DNA of 64,000 nucleotides from Microbacterium arborescens (lineage in GTDB: Bacteria > Actinomycetota > Actinomycetes > Actinomycetales > Microbacteriaceae): contig NZ_CP128474.1 in NCBI RefSeq assembly GCF_030369635.1, forward strand, positions 186,001 through 250,000, given 5' to 3'. The notes under the pieces were generated by a model. It searched no databases and was not told the DNA's origin. It was given only the letters and a program-made list of their open reading frames with translations. Numbering within the stretch: position 1 is the first letter of the stretch; each line of letters starts with the position of its first letter. A program made the translations under genes and the position numbers. Shown one piece after another: positions 33,601-41,442 of this stretch.

Positions 33601-34305
33601 ACCGCGACACCTGACCCGCTGCCGACGGTGCAGGGAGAGAGCGCGACCTACACCCTGTCGTGGGCCGGGCTCGAGCCCGAGACGTCGTACGTGGGCGTGG
33701 TGCGCTACGGCGACTCGTCGATCCGGACGATCGTCGACGTCGAGTCAGGCCAGGGAGCCCCGGTCGCGGTCGTCGCGCCCGAGGTCACCGGCTCGGCGAA
33801 GGTCGGGGCGACGCTGACGGCCACAGCCGGCGAGTGGGACCCCGCCGAGGTGAGCGTCGCCTATCAGTGGCTTCGCGGCGGTGAGCCCATCGAGGGCGCC
33901 ACCTCGGCGTCGTACAAGGTGACGCGCGCCGATGTCGGCACGGCTCTGTCGGTGCGGGTGACCGCGACGGCGGAGGGCAACCCGCAGGTCGGAACCGCGG
34001 TGTCGAACGAGGTGTTCGTGAAGTTCGCCTCGGCGACGACGGTGTCGCTCAACCGGTACGTCGGGACGGCTTCGCAGCCGTACGTCGTTTCGGTGAAGGT
34101 CACCCCGACCGGGGGCGCCCCGGCTACGGGCACCGTCGACATCTGGGTGAACTCGACCCGCTACAGCGCGGATGTCGTCGACGGCACGGCGCGCGTCGAG
34201 CTGCCTCGGCAGTCGCGCGGACTGAAGGTCGTCGTCGCCACCTACAACGGCAGCGACACGGTCGAGGGATCGCTGGGGCTCAGCGGCTTCCTCGTGCTGT
34301 GGTGA
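30694..34305 (+). CDS. Secreted S8 subtilisin-like protease with C-terminal Ig-like domains
   Basis: A 1203-residue extracellular serine protease. A signal peptide (1-29, cut near ASFAA-TGEG) is followed by an I9 propeptide (about 45-145) and the catalytic domain (about 165-660) with Asp183 (VVDTGIAP), His277 (GHGSHTAS) and Ser612 (GTSMSSPHVAG). A PA domain is inserted near 445-560. After it come a fibronectin-III-like domain (about 715-815), a PPC-like beta domain (about 865-960) and two Ig-like repeats (980-1203). No sortase motif or membrane anchor is seen, so it is released. The layout matches large actinobacterial and plant subtilases. Confidence 0.93.
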   Translation: MVRTTLRTVAAVSLAALFTSSAATASFAATGEGVNIPVPIESESGRYIVLLDEAPVATYEGGEAGLAPTKPDEGERLDVQSRAVTDYSGFLEQRQEEVASEVGATPDATYQTTLNGFAAQLTADQAGKLAAKKGVLGVFPDEIRHVDAVPSTEFLGLEGAGGVWEKVGGIDAAGEGVVVGVVDTGIAPENPAFAGDALGGSAGAQPYRDGDEVVFTKADGGEFRSTVVDQDAGTKDAWDPSLLNTKLIAAHYFSEGAAANGFSFADDHLSPRDGDGHGSHTASTAAGNNGVDATVEGVDFGSISGVAPAAKVASYKACYVGPDPLVTTDDICALSDLLAAIDQAVADGVDVINYSIGGGSATTVLAPEDISFFNAAAAGVFVATSAGNSGPDPVTADHASPWYATVAASTIPTWEGTVRLGEEGDASAAQFAGASVSVGFGDTTSGPSVFAGDAGLAGAATPELCLLGSLDPAKVTGKIVVCDRGSNARVEKSQAVEEAGGIGMILTNVTPASLDNDFHSVPTVHVADTARPAVLEYVQGGTDRVVTLIGENVTGSETPVPQVAGFSSRGPMLADGSDVIKPDITAPGVAILAATENGIDEDPTFGILSGTSMSSPHVAGLAALYLGERPLATPAEVKSAMMTTAYDTVDAAGDAVTDPFTQGAGQTDPTKYFEPGLLYLNGPADWAAYLQGLGLRDFGVDPIDPSDLNLPSIGVGALGAPQTVTRTITATEAGTYQAQASVPGVDVQVSPSSVTLAAGESATVEITLSRVDAPMGEWATGFLTWTGGANDVRSPIAVFPVPVDAPASVSGTGVTGSVDVTVAPSLTGEIDLGLSGLVPQELRVNPDFPEVPGHSGDQDSFYDEGEAGFNTYEIVDVPEGTEFARFAVETEATETTDLDMTVYRVVSPDDLRYYEQWSSATASANEAVSLTAPTAGTYLVKVNRYSFSEPFTYDLTTAVVAAGVSGGEFTATPDPLPTVQGESATYTLSWAGLEPETSYVGVVRYGDSSIRTIVDVESGQGAPVAVVAPEVTGSAKVGATLTATAGEWDPAEVSVAYQWLRGGEPIEGATSASYKVTRADVGTALSVRVTATAEGNPQVGTAVSNEVFVKFASATTVSLNRYVGTASQPYVVSVKVTPTGGAPATGTVDIWVNSTRYSADVVDGTARVELPRQSRGLKVVVATYNGSDTVEGSLGLSGFLVLW

Positions 34306-34337
34306 TGACCGGCTGACGCGCTGCGGCGCGGATGAGC

Positions 34338-34367
34338 GGGGCGCTCGGACGACGGTCCGGGCGCCCC
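34338..34367 (+). terminator. Terminator after the S8 protease
   Basis: GGGGCGCTCGGAC and GTCCGGGCGCCCC form a 13-base stem with one mismatch and a 4-base loop, 32 bases after the protease stop. Confidence 0.75.
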
Positions 34368-34468
34368 GTCGCGTACGGCTGGAGTAGGCCCCGACATCGT
34401 TCGCGAGGATGCCGCGGAAGCGTCCTCCGGCTGACGCGGCCGATCCCCCGGGCTGTTTGGCTGGCGTC

Positions 34469-35767
34469 ATGCATCACTCACCTCGTTCCTCGATTCTCCT
34501 TCCCGCGACTCTGCTCGCCCTCGGCGGACTGCTCAGCGCCTGCAGCGTCGCCCCCTCGGCACCGACGTCCCCTCAGGCGGACGCGATCGCGTGGCAATCG
34601 TGCGACGGTCTGGTCTCGCAGGTCGCCGCGCTCTATGACGTCATGGAGACTCCCTCGCCGCTCGACGGGTGGGGCGATCGGATGCAGTGCGCGAACGTCT
34701 CGGTTCCCCTCGACTACGACGATCCCGACGGGCGGCAGATCACCATCGCCGTCAGTCGAATGGTGCCGGAGGGGCGAAGCGCCGGCACGATCCTGACCAA
34801 CCCCGGTGGGCCGGGCCTCGAGGGGAGAACGACGCCCGCCCTGCTCGCAGCCTCCGGCATGGGGGATCTGGCAACGGATCACACGCTCATCGGCATCGAC
34901 ATTCGTGGCACGGGCGGCTCGACGAGCATCAATTGCGACGGTTCGCTCGACGTCCCGCTGCCCGAGGGAACCGTGGACGAGCGGGTGGCGGTGGACTATT
35001 CGGTCGCGGTCGCGGCTGCGAACGAGGCATGCGTCGAGCAAGACCCCGCGTATTTCGCTCAGCTGACCACGGCTAACGCGGCTCGCGACATGGACCGCGT
35101 CCGTGCGGCGATCGGCGCTGACCAGGTCGACTACGTCGGTGTGTCGTGGGGAACGGAGCTCGGCGCCGCCTATCTCGCCCAGTATCCCGACCGCGTACGT
35201 CACATGCTGCTGGACAGCATGGTCGACCTCAGGCACGACGCAGCGATGAGCCTGGACGATCTGGTCGCAGCCGACGTCGCGTACGGCAGCGATGACGAAG
35301 CCGGTGTCGCCGACGACGTCGTGGTAGACGGCCTGTCATCGCCCGACAGCTACGTGCCCTTCAATCTCACGACGCGAACGGCCCTGACCTGCAACGCGTA
35401 CACCGGCGCGACCGACCCCGAGGCCGTCTGGTCTGCTCACCTCGCCCGAAGCGAAGCGATCGGCAGCGATCCGCAGGTTCGCACGCAGCACCCGTTGAGC
35501 GGAGGCCTCGCGGGCACGTCCGCCTGCGCGGGATGGCCGATCGAGGCGCATCCGCTTGTCCTGACCTCCGGTGACGCGGGAGACAAGCTGCAGATCGTGG
35601 CTCACGCCTCCGAGACGGTGACCCCCGCGCCGTGGGGCACGCTCGCGCATGCGCTCCTCGGTGGGAACCTGACCATCCTCGACGACGCGGGCCACGGCTC
35701 GCTCGCCAACGGCGACAACGCCGCCGAGGCGGTGGAGTACCTCCGCAACGGCACCCCGATGTCGTGA
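34469..35767 (+). CDS. Lipoprotein alpha/beta hydrolase, tripeptidyl-aminopeptidase-like, with a short lid
   Basis: A 432-residue hydrolase with a lipoprotein signal (LLSAC, Cys25). TNPGGPGLEG forms the oxyanion region, GVSWGTELG holds the nucleophile Ser226, and DDAGHGSL near the end holds the catalytic His. This is the SlpD/SlpE/TAP group of exopeptidases. Between nucleophile and the TAP C-terminal domain (NLTTRTALTCNAY) only about 75 residues remain, well under the family norm, and the usual catalytic Asp in DPVTP reads ETVTP. It may be a reduced or altered enzyme. ATG 34469 gives the lipoprotein signal; the longer frame does not. Confidence 0.75.
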   Translation: MHHSPRSSILLPATLLALGGLLSACSVAPSAPTSPQADAIAWQSCDGLVSQVAALYDVMETPSPLDGWGDRMQCANVSVPLDYDDPDGRQITIAVSRMVPEGRSAGTILTNPGGPGLEGRTTPALLAASGMGDLATDHTLIGIDIRGTGGSTSINCDGSLDVPLPEGTVDERVAVDYSVAVAAANEACVEQDPAYFAQLTTANAARDMDRVRAAIGADQVDYVGVSWGTELGAAYLAQYPDRVRHMLLDSMVDLRHDAAMSLDDLVAADVAYGSDDEAGVADDVVVDGLSSPDSYVPFNLTTRTALTCNAYTGATDPEAVWSAHLARSEAIGSDPQVRTQHPLSGGLAGTSACAGWPIEAHPLVLTSGDAGDKLQIVAHASETVTPAPWGTLAHALLGGNLTILDDAGHGSLANGDNAAEAVEYLRNGTPMS

Positions 35768-35775
35768 GGTGAGCA

Positions 35776-35816
35776 TTCGAGGGGCGGAGCGCCGGCGAGG
35801 CGCCCCGCCCCTCGAA
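35776..35816. terminator. Bidirectional terminator
   Basis: TTCGAGGGGCGG and CCGCCCCTCGAA are perfect 12-base arms between two convergent genes. Confidence 0.85.
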
Positions 35817-35841
35817 CGCGAGAGCCGGGTGTGGCGGTCGG

Positions 35842-36489
35842 TCAGGCGGGGCGGGATGCCGCGAGGGTACGGCCGGCCGTGACGGCATCCCGTTCGGCGT
35901 TCGCGCGCAACTCGGCCGCCGCCTCTGTGAAGGCGTCGAGCGCGGGGTTCACTCCCACGAGGGTGAAGGGACGGTGGACCACCGTGAGGTCGAGGCCCCA
36001 GACGTCTGCGAAGACGCGCCGAAGCCATCCGGTCGAGTGGTCCCAGCCCTCCTTCGGGCTGCCGGGCTCGTAGTTGCCACCCAAGACGGTGACGAGGGTC
36101 GCGGGCTTGCCGCGCAGCGCCGTGCCCTGTGGGTCGATGCGCGGGTCGGTGTATGCCAGGTCGAACCAGGTCTTCACGTGCTGCGAGACGCCGTAGTTGT
36201 ACAGCGGCACGGTGAAGAGCAGGGCGTCGGCGCCGATGAGCTCGTCCGCCAGCTGCTCGCGCAGGGCGATCGCCTCGCGTTGTCCGTCGGTGAGCTGCTC
36301 GGCGGGTGTGAAGCCGGCGGTCACGGCATCCCGCCAGGCGGTCGCCGGGACCGGATCGGCGGCGATGTCGCGGCGCACGACGTTGCTCGAAGGGTGAGCG
36401 GCGAGCCATTCGGCCTCGACGAGGTCGCCCAGCTCGCGGCTGGCTGAGGTGGCGGGGAGGATGCTGGCATCCAGGCGGAAGAGGGTCAT
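35842..36489 (-). CDS. FMN-dependent NADH-azoreductase / NAD(P)H dehydrogenase
   Basis: A 215-residue flavodoxin-fold quinone and azo reductase of the AzoR group. LFTVPLYNYGVSQHVKTWFD is the FMN-binding signature, with VTVLGGNYEPGSPKEGWDHSTGWLR following. It carries out two-electron reduction of quinones or azo compounds using NADH, protecting against electrophiles. GGAGAAG is its ribosome site. It is divergent from a HxlR regulator over 72 bases, the classic arrangement for a HxlR-type sensor of electrophile or quinone stress and its target. Confidence 0.9.
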   Translation of the reverse strand: MTLFRLDASILPATSASRELGDLVEAEWLAAHPSSNVVRRDIAADPVPATAWRDAVTAGFTPAEQLTDGQREAIALREQLADELIGADALLFTVPLYNYGVSQHVKTWFDLAYTDPRIDPQGTALRGKPATLVTVLGGNYEPGSPKEGWDHSTGWLRRVFADVWGLDLTVVHRPFTLVGVNPALDAFTEAAAELRANAERDAVTAGRTLAASRPA

Positions 36490-36561
36490 GCGCTTCTCCG
36501 ATCAGAGGGGCTATGAAAAACAAAGCGACTTCGGGAACGCTAGCACACGTACGATAGGGGG

Positions 36562-36891
36562 ATGGCCGAGCCCCACGATGCGCGACAGTGCGATGCTGCG
36601 GTGTCGCACGCGTTCTCGGTGCTCGGCAAGCGGTGGAACGGCATGATCGTCGACGTGCTCGGGCAGGGTGAGCTCTCGTTCGTCGGCCTGCGTCGCGCCG
36701 TCGCCGGCATCAGCGACGCGGTGCTCTCCGATCGGCTCACCGAGCTCTCGGATGTCGGGCTGGTCGTCCGACGCGTCGAGTCGGGCCCACCTGTCGCGGT
36801 CACCTACGCGCTCACGGACGCCGGGTCGCGCCTCGTGCCGATCCTCAGCCAGCTCGGCGAATGGGCCGACGGCAACCTCGCACGCCGCTGA
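36562..36891 (+). CDS. HxlR family transcriptional regulator
   Basis: A 109-residue winged-helix regulator (HAFSVLGKRWNGMIVDVL, FVGLRRAVAGISDAVLSDRLTELSDVGLV). One Cys (Cys10, RQCDAAV) lies just before the DNA-binding domain, the position of the redox Cys in YodB/HypR-type sensors. It probably represses the divergent azoreductase and is released by quinones, diamide or hypochlorite. TACGAT ends 6 bases before the ATG, so the transcript may be leaderless. Confidence 0.87.
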   Translation: MAEPHDARQCDAAVSHAFSVLGKRWNGMIVDVLGQGELSFVGLRRAVAGISDAVLSDRLTELSDVGLVVRRVESGPPVAVTYALTDAGSRLVPILSQLGEWADGNLARR

Positions 36892-36924
36892 GCGCGCACC
36901 GGAGCAGGTCGGAGAATAGAGACC

Positions 36925-37458
36925 GTGATCGACGGCCTGAACCTCCCGGCATCCCTTTCCGCACGCGCGGCGGATGTCGTCGTCCGGCGTGCGACGCCGG
37001 ACGATCTCGACCCGATCGTGCGGCTGCTGTCGGACGACCCGATCAGCGCGGGCCGGGGCGACGTCGCGCGCGATGAGGACCGCGGCGCGTACGCTGACGC
37101 GCTCGAGCGGATCATCGCGAATCCGGCGAACGAGCTGCTGGTCGCCGCCGATGATGCCGGTCGGGTCGTGGCGACCCTGCAGCTGACCCTCATCCCGGGA
37201 ATGGCGCGGCGGGGGAGCACCCGCCTGCTTGTCGAGGCCGTCCGCGTCGCGAGTGCCGAACGCTCATCCGGCATCGGCACCGCACTCATGCGGTGGGTGG
37301 TGGATGCCGCGGCAGTCGAGCTCGGCGTTTCCCTCGTGCAGCTCACATCGGATGCCGCGCGCGTCGATGCGCACCGGTTCTACCGCAGGCTCGGCTTCGT
37401 CGACTCGCACGTCGGGTTCAAGTACGCCGTGCCCTCGGCAACGACCGGCGGCCGATGA
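36925..37458 (+). CDS. GNAT family N-acetyltransferase
   Basis: A 177-residue GNAT protein; VRVASAERSSGIGTALMRWVV is the acetyl-CoA-binding motif A and DAHRFYRRLGFVDSH is motif B. GAGAAT 7 bases before the GTG is a possible -10 for a leaderless mRNA. The acceptor (small molecule or protein amine) cannot be predicted. Confidence 0.85.
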   Translation: MIDGLNLPASLSARAADVVVRRATPDDLDPIVRLLSDDPISAGRGDVARDEDRGAYADALERIIANPANELLVAADDAGRVVATLQLTLIPGMARRGSTRLLVEAVRVASAERSSGIGTALMRWVVDAAAVELGVSLVQLTSDAARVDAHRFYRRLGFVDSHVGFKYAVPSATTGGR

Positions 37459-37468
37459 CGGGTAGTCG

Positions 37469-37873
37469 TCACGAGCTCTGTCTGGTGAACGGCCAATTCT
37501 CCGCGTGCGTGAAGGGGAGAGCGACCACCTGCACGGGGTCCTCGTACAGGATCGTTCCGGGCCCAGCGGTCCGTACCTCGTGCCAGGGAACGTCGTAGCG
37601 GTCGAGCAGGTGGAGGTATCCCGCCGTCAGTGCGAGGAGGTCGTGCGCTTCGGTTTTGAACCACGACCGCCCGCCGGGAGGCGCATCCGGACCATAGGCC
37701 TCGTTCGGAGCATCGTAGAGGCTGTTGGCGCGATCGTTCGCCGCCCGCCACCAGGCTTCGTCCTCGGGGAGAAGCACCTCGTCGCGCGCCAGCCCGTTTG
37801 CGAGGGCGAAGACGCCGGGGAAGCGCCCGTTCCGGTTGGGAATTGCGCTCTGGAATCGGACGAATCGCTGCAC
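37469..37873 (-). CDS. Conserved hypothetical protein, soluble
   Basis: A 134-residue protein of no family I recognise. It has no signal or membrane segment. Features are LARDEVLLPEDEAWWRAAND, DAPNEAYGPDAPPGGRSWFK and YDVPWHEVRTAGPGTILYEDPVQVVALP, with many Trp, Tyr and acidic residues. The start is GTG at 37873, exactly 6 bases after a TATCGT -10 element, which supports a real leaderless gene. Confidence 0.7.
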   Translation of the reverse strand: MQRFVRFQSAIPNRNGRFPGVFALANGLARDEVLLPEDEAWWRAANDRANSLYDAPNEAYGPDAPPGGRSWFKTEAHDLLALTAGYLHLLDRYDVPWHEVRTAGPGTILYEDPVQVVALPFTHAENWPFTRQSS

Positions 37874-37879
37874 ACGGCG

Positions 37880-37885
37880 ACGATA
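37880..37885 (-). promoter_or_regulatory. -10 element TATCGT, leaderless start of the 37873 gene
   Basis: TATCGT on the minus strand, followed by CGCCGT and then the GTG start codon. Confidence 0.5.
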
Positions 37886-37898
37886 CCGACGTTCGGCG

Positions 37899-38333
37899 TC
37901 AGGCCGGCGTGCGCAGGGTCAGCCACACGTCGACGTCGTCCTCGCTGTCGAGGGCGAAGCCGTGCCGCTCGTACAAGCGCCGCGCGGCGCTGCCCTGCAG
38001 GACGTTGAGGCGCGTCGGTCCGTCGTGCGGCTCGGCGATCACCGACCGCAGAACGATGCTGCCGATGCCTCGCCCTTGCTGGGACGCGGCCACGTAGAAG
38101 TGCTCGATCCAGCGGGTGGTGTCGTCTGGGCGGGTCGTGATGCAACCGGCATCCGTCCCCTCGACGACGATGATGCGGGTCCACTCGGGGCGGAAGCCCG
38201 CGCGCATGCGCTCGCGCACCCGGTGCTCGTCGAAGCGGCCGAGGCGCTCGAGGTCGGCACGCAGCACGTCGGCGCGCAGCTCGACGAGCCACTCGATGTC
38301 GGCCGGGACAGCGGGGCGGAGGGTGACGTCCAT
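37899..38333 (-). CDS. GNAT family N-acetyltransferase
   Basis: A 144-residue GNAT protein starting at the ATG at 38333 (MDVTLRPAVPADIEWL). HFYVAASQQGRGIGSIVLRSVI is the acetyl-CoA loop and AARRLYERHGFAL is the second conserved motif. TAGACT lies 7 bases before the ATG. Acceptor unknown. Confidence 0.87.
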   Translation of the reverse strand: MDVTLRPAVPADIEWLVELRADVLRADLERLGRFDEHRVRERMRAGFRPEWTRIIVVEGTDAGCITTRPDDTTRWIEHFYVAASQQGRGIGSIVLRSVIAEPHDGPTRLNVLQGSAARRLYERHGFALDSEDDVDVWLTLRTPA

Positions 38334-38365
38334 CGCGTCGAGTCTATGGACCGACCGGATCAGGG

Positions 38366-38797
38366 TTACTCGGCCTCTGTGGCGGGAGTCCAGGCGTAGT
38401 AGGTGCCGTCGTTCTCCGCCACTGCCCACTCGCCGCAGACGGCGACGCGGTCGATCGCGTAGACATCGAGGCCCGACGTGATCTCCATGGTGGGGGCCGA
38501 GAGTCGCTCGACCTCGGCGCAGTCCGCCGCGAGGCCCGTGTCGCTCGAGAACACGATCGATTCGGCTTCGGCGCGGGTCGAGACGACGCGCGTGAGCTCG
38601 CGTGCATCGGCGGGCAGCCACGCGGGAGCCTCGCCGCGCGCCTGCGCCAGCTCCTTCGCGGTTTCATAGGTGCTCTCGACGCTCCCGTAGGCGACGGTTT
38701 CGATGGCAGCGCAGCCCGACAGCGTCAGCAGGATGGCGGCCATGCCGAGGGCGGCGGCGCCGGGCGGGAGGTCGCGGGGAAGGCGGGTCTTCGTCAT
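38366..38797 (-). CDS. Small lipoprotein, unknown function
   Basis: A 143-residue protein with a lipoprotein signal (AAILLTLSGC, Cys29). The mature part has no family I know; two further Cys residues (in LAADCAEVE and RVAVCGEWA) could form a disulfide. The C-terminus (VAENDGTYYAWTPATEAE) is polar. ATG 38797 gives the normal n-region of the signal; a GTG at 38818 is the alternative. Confidence 0.7.
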   Translation of the reverse strand: MTKTRLPRDLPPGAAALGMAAILLTLSGCAAIETVAYGSVESTYETAKELAQARGEAPAWLPADARELTRVVSTRAEAESIVFSSDTGLAADCAEVERLSAPTMEITSGLDVYAIDRVAVCGEWAVAENDGTYYAWTPATEAE

Positions 38798-38873
38798 GTC
38801 ATCGACGCTACGAACCACCGCCGCCTCCGTCGTCGCCCCGACGGATGAGCGACATCAGCCTCGCGGATGACGT

Positions 38874-39242
38874 CTACTTCCACTCGCCTTCCCAGGTGTA
38901 GAGGTCGTCGGTGACGGCATACTCGCGAAGCTCGGCGATTCTGCCGTCGCGCTGGGTCGCGATCGTCGCCCCCAGAAATGAGTGGTCCGCGCCGTCCTGG
39001 TGGTATTCGAACCGCCACTCGGCCACGAGCTGGTCTCCGTTCTGGAACTCGTTCGAGATCGTCCAGTCGAGAACGCGCGAGCCTTGTTCGTTCCACTTCT
39101 CGCACCACTCCCGCACGCGTTCTCGGCCGTAGTACACCGGCCCGAAGCTCTCGGTGATCACGACATCCTCCGTGACGGTCTCGACGATCCGCTCCGTGTC
39201 GTTCGTCTTCCAGGCTGCGATGTAGTCGGTGAGAGCGCTCAT
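38874..39242 (-). CDS. Nuclear transport factor 2-like (SnoaL) protein
   Basis: A 122-residue single-domain protein with the cone-like NTF2 pattern: YIAAWKTNDTERIVETVTEDVVITES, then YYGRERVREWCEKW and beta strands ending QLVAEWRFEYHQDG. SnoaL-type proteins bind small molecules in a central pocket, some as isomerases or hydrolases; many have no known role. Start ATG 39242 (MSALTDYI). Confidence 0.8.
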   Translation of the reverse strand: MSALTDYIAAWKTNDTERIVETVTEDVVITESFGPVYYGRERVREWCEKWNEQGSRVLDWTISNEFQNGDQLVAEWRFEYHQDGADHSFLGATIATQRDGRIAELREYAVTDDLYTWEGEWK

Positions 39243-39346
39243 CCGACCATTCAACAACCGGGGTTCACGCCGGCGCATCCGACGGTGTTTGCGCCGACAG
39301 CGAAGGCGACTCGTCCGCGCGAGGCGATGGCTGTTGACTGGCGGGC

Positions 39347-40324
39347 ATGAGACGGATCCTCGTGCTGGGCGGAACCGGATGGCTGGGTCGCGAGATCGCG
39401 CGACGGGCGCGCGACAGCGGAGCGGAGGTGGTGTGCCTGGCGCGTGGCGAGTCGGGGTCAGCGCCGGACGGTGCGCGACTCGTGCGCGCGGACCGATCGC
39501 GCGCCGGGGCTTACGACGGTCTCGGGGGTGAGTGGGATGAGGTGGTCGAACTCGCCTCTGAGCCGCAGCTCGTCGAGTCGGCTCTCGACGCGCTCGCGAC
39601 CCACGCGGCGCACTGGACTCTCGTCTCGACCGTGTCGGTCTATGCGGACAACAGCACGCCCGGCGCCGACGAGACGGCGCAGCTGGTCGAACCGCAGAAC
39701 CTCGCCGAGTATCCCGACGCGAAGGTGGTCGCCGAGCGCGCCTCCGCGGCCAAGCTTGGAGACCGCCTGCTCATCGCCCGGCCCGGCCTGATCGCGGGTG
39801 CGGGTGATCCGAGCGACCGCCTTGGCTACTGGCCGGCTCGGCTGCACCGCGGCGGCAGCGTGCTGGCTCCGACGATGAGTCAGCGATTCGTGCAATTCAT
39901 CGATGTCGAAGACCTCGCCGACTGGATCGTCCGCGCGGGAGAGGCTGGCCTCACCGGAGAATTCAACGCCGTCGGTGAGGCTCACACCATGGATGACTTC
40001 TTTCGTGCCGCGCGGTGGGTCGCCGGGTTCGACGGTGAACTCATCGCGGTCGACGACGACGAGCTCCTCGATCTCGACGTGCACTACTGGGCCGGCCCCC
40101 GGTCTCTTCCGTTGTGGCTGCCGCTCGAGGCCGCGGGCTTCGCTCAGCGAGACGGAAGCGCCTTCGCCGCGGCGGGAGGCCGATCGCGACCCCTCGCAGA
40201 CACCCTGACCCGCGTGCTGACGGACGAGATCTCACGGGGAATCGACCGTCCTCGGCGCTCCGGACTGACGTCGCGCGAGGAGCAGGTCGTCCTGGCTGCC
40301 GTTCGTCGGTTGTCCGAGGAGTGA
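39347..40324 (+). CDS. NAD-dependent epimerase/dehydratase family (atypical SDR)
   Basis: A 325-residue extended SDR. LVLGGTGWLGREIARR is the nucleotide-binding motif. The usual YxxxK appears as YPDAKVVAE, with STVSVYAD upstream. The C-terminal part (VQFIDVEDLADWIVRAGE, GEFNAVGEAHTMDDFFRAARWV) matches the isoflavone-reductase-like and mRNA-binding-type atypical SDRs common in actinobacteria. It probably reduces or epimerises a small substrate. It is monocistronic. Confidence 0.82.
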   Translation: MRRILVLGGTGWLGREIARRARDSGAEVVCLARGESGSAPDGARLVRADRSRAGAYDGLGGEWDEVVELASEPQLVESALDALATHAAHWTLVSTVSVYADNSTPGADETAQLVEPQNLAEYPDAKVVAERASAAKLGDRLLIARPGLIAGAGDPSDRLGYWPARLHRGGSVLAPTMSQRFVQFIDVEDLADWIVRAGEAGLTGEFNAVGEAHTMDDFFRAARWVAGFDGELIAVDDDELLDLDVHYWAGPRSLPLWLPLEAAGFAQRDGSAFAAAGGRSRPLADTLTRVLTDEISRGIDRPRRSGLTSREEQVVLAAVRRLSEE

Positions 40325-40429
40325 GCCCGGGGTGAAGTATCGAGGTGGGTAGCCTGCGCTGAGAGGCAGATTCATGTCAGTGCCTCGACGGCGAGCGGCC
40401 GGCCGGTGAGGCGGCCAGTGAGGACGATC

Positions 40430-41053
40430 ATGACGAGTGCCTGGGTAGACCGATGGGTCACGGGGTGGTGCATTTCGCGGCAGATGCAACGATGCCGCGA
40501 CGGCGACAGCTGGCTCGTCGAGGTCGGGGCAGACGACCGTTCCCAGGAACGCATCGTGTCGACGGCGTCGCTGACAGAAGTCGACCGCCTGGTCGCAGCG
40601 ACGAGCGCACCCGATGTGTGGCTGACTCTCGTCGGTGAACTCGACGCGTCGATGCGTGACGCTGTCGCTGTTCTCGATCCCGCGAACACGAGCGAGTGCA
40701 TGATGAGCGCGTATATCCAACCGGGCATCGTGCCGACCGAGGTCGCGATCGAGCAGGACGGTGCGGTTGCGTACGCCCGAATTCACGTGGACGGGGAGCT
40801 CGCAGCCCGCGGGCAGGTCGCTGTGGATGCCGGCGACGCCGTGTTCGATCGCATCAGGACGACCTCGGCATTCCAACGCCGAGGTCTCGGGAGACTGGTC
40901 ATGACCGGCCTCACAGCCTGGGCTGCCGAGCGTCAAGCAACGACGGGAATCCTCGTGGCGAGCGCCAGTGGACGCAAGCTCTACGAGAGCCTCGGATGGT
41001 CTCAGGTCGCTCCCATCGCGATGTTCCGCGGGCGGGGTGACGAGCGAGGCTGA
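40430..41053 (+). CDS. GNAT family N-acetyltransferase
   Basis: A 207-residue GNAT protein. The acetyl-CoA motif is RIRTTSAFQRRGLGRLVMTGL and the end has SGRKLYESLGWSQVAP. GAGGA lies 5 bases before the ATG at 40430. The DNA here is less G+C-biased than its neighbours, so the gene may be a recent arrival. The 100 bases upstream hold no other feature. Confidence 0.82.
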   Translation: MTSAWVDRWVTGWCISRQMQRCRDGDSWLVEVGADDRSQERIVSTASLTEVDRLVAATSAPDVWLTLVGELDASMRDAVAVLDPANTSECMMSAYIQPGIVPTEVAIEQDGAVAYARIHVDGELAARGQVAVDAGDAVFDRIRTTSAFQRRGLGRLVMTGLTAWAAERQATTGILVASASGRKLYESLGWSQVAPIAMFRGRGDERG

Positions 41054-41120
41054 TTCCCTGGGGCCCGTGTCGCCGTGATCAGCGCTTCGCCGGACACACC
41101 CTGGCCGTCAGCGCGAAACC

Positions 41121-41366
41121 TCACTCGCGTTCGCGGTCGGATATCTCGCCTCTACGCATGAGGTCGCGATCCAACCATCTGGACCCCAGATAGGCGAAGA
41201 AGGCGATGACGAGTAGGCCGACGAGCGTGGTCGACCACCACGGCACGAATGGCTCGATGACCGTGGCCACGAGGAAATATGCGGCCAGGATGCCGATCAC
41301 TGTGAGCGCGCGCGGGACGGTACCGAACAGTGCGCGCCACGCTTGGATGCTGAGCGTTCTTCTCAT
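41121..41366 (-). CDS. Small two-span membrane protein
   Basis: An 81-residue protein with two hydrophobic segments (TVIGILAAYFLVATVIEPFVPW and TTLVGLLVIAFFAYLGSRW) joined by a short loop and a charged tail (DLMRRGEISDRERE). No family recognised. The frame is open to a TTG at 41381; I chose the ATG at 41366 but no strong ribosome site supports either. Confidence 0.55.
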   Translation of the reverse strand: MRRTLSIQAWRALFGTVPRALTVIGILAAYFLVATVIEPFVPWWSTTLVGLLVIAFFAYLGSRWLDRDLMRRGEISDRERE

Positions 41367-41442
41367 GAGGTCCACTGACAACAGCCGTCATTGACGTCCA
41401 TCGCACGAGCCACGCAGGGCTCGAAAGCACGCGACGCGTGGG

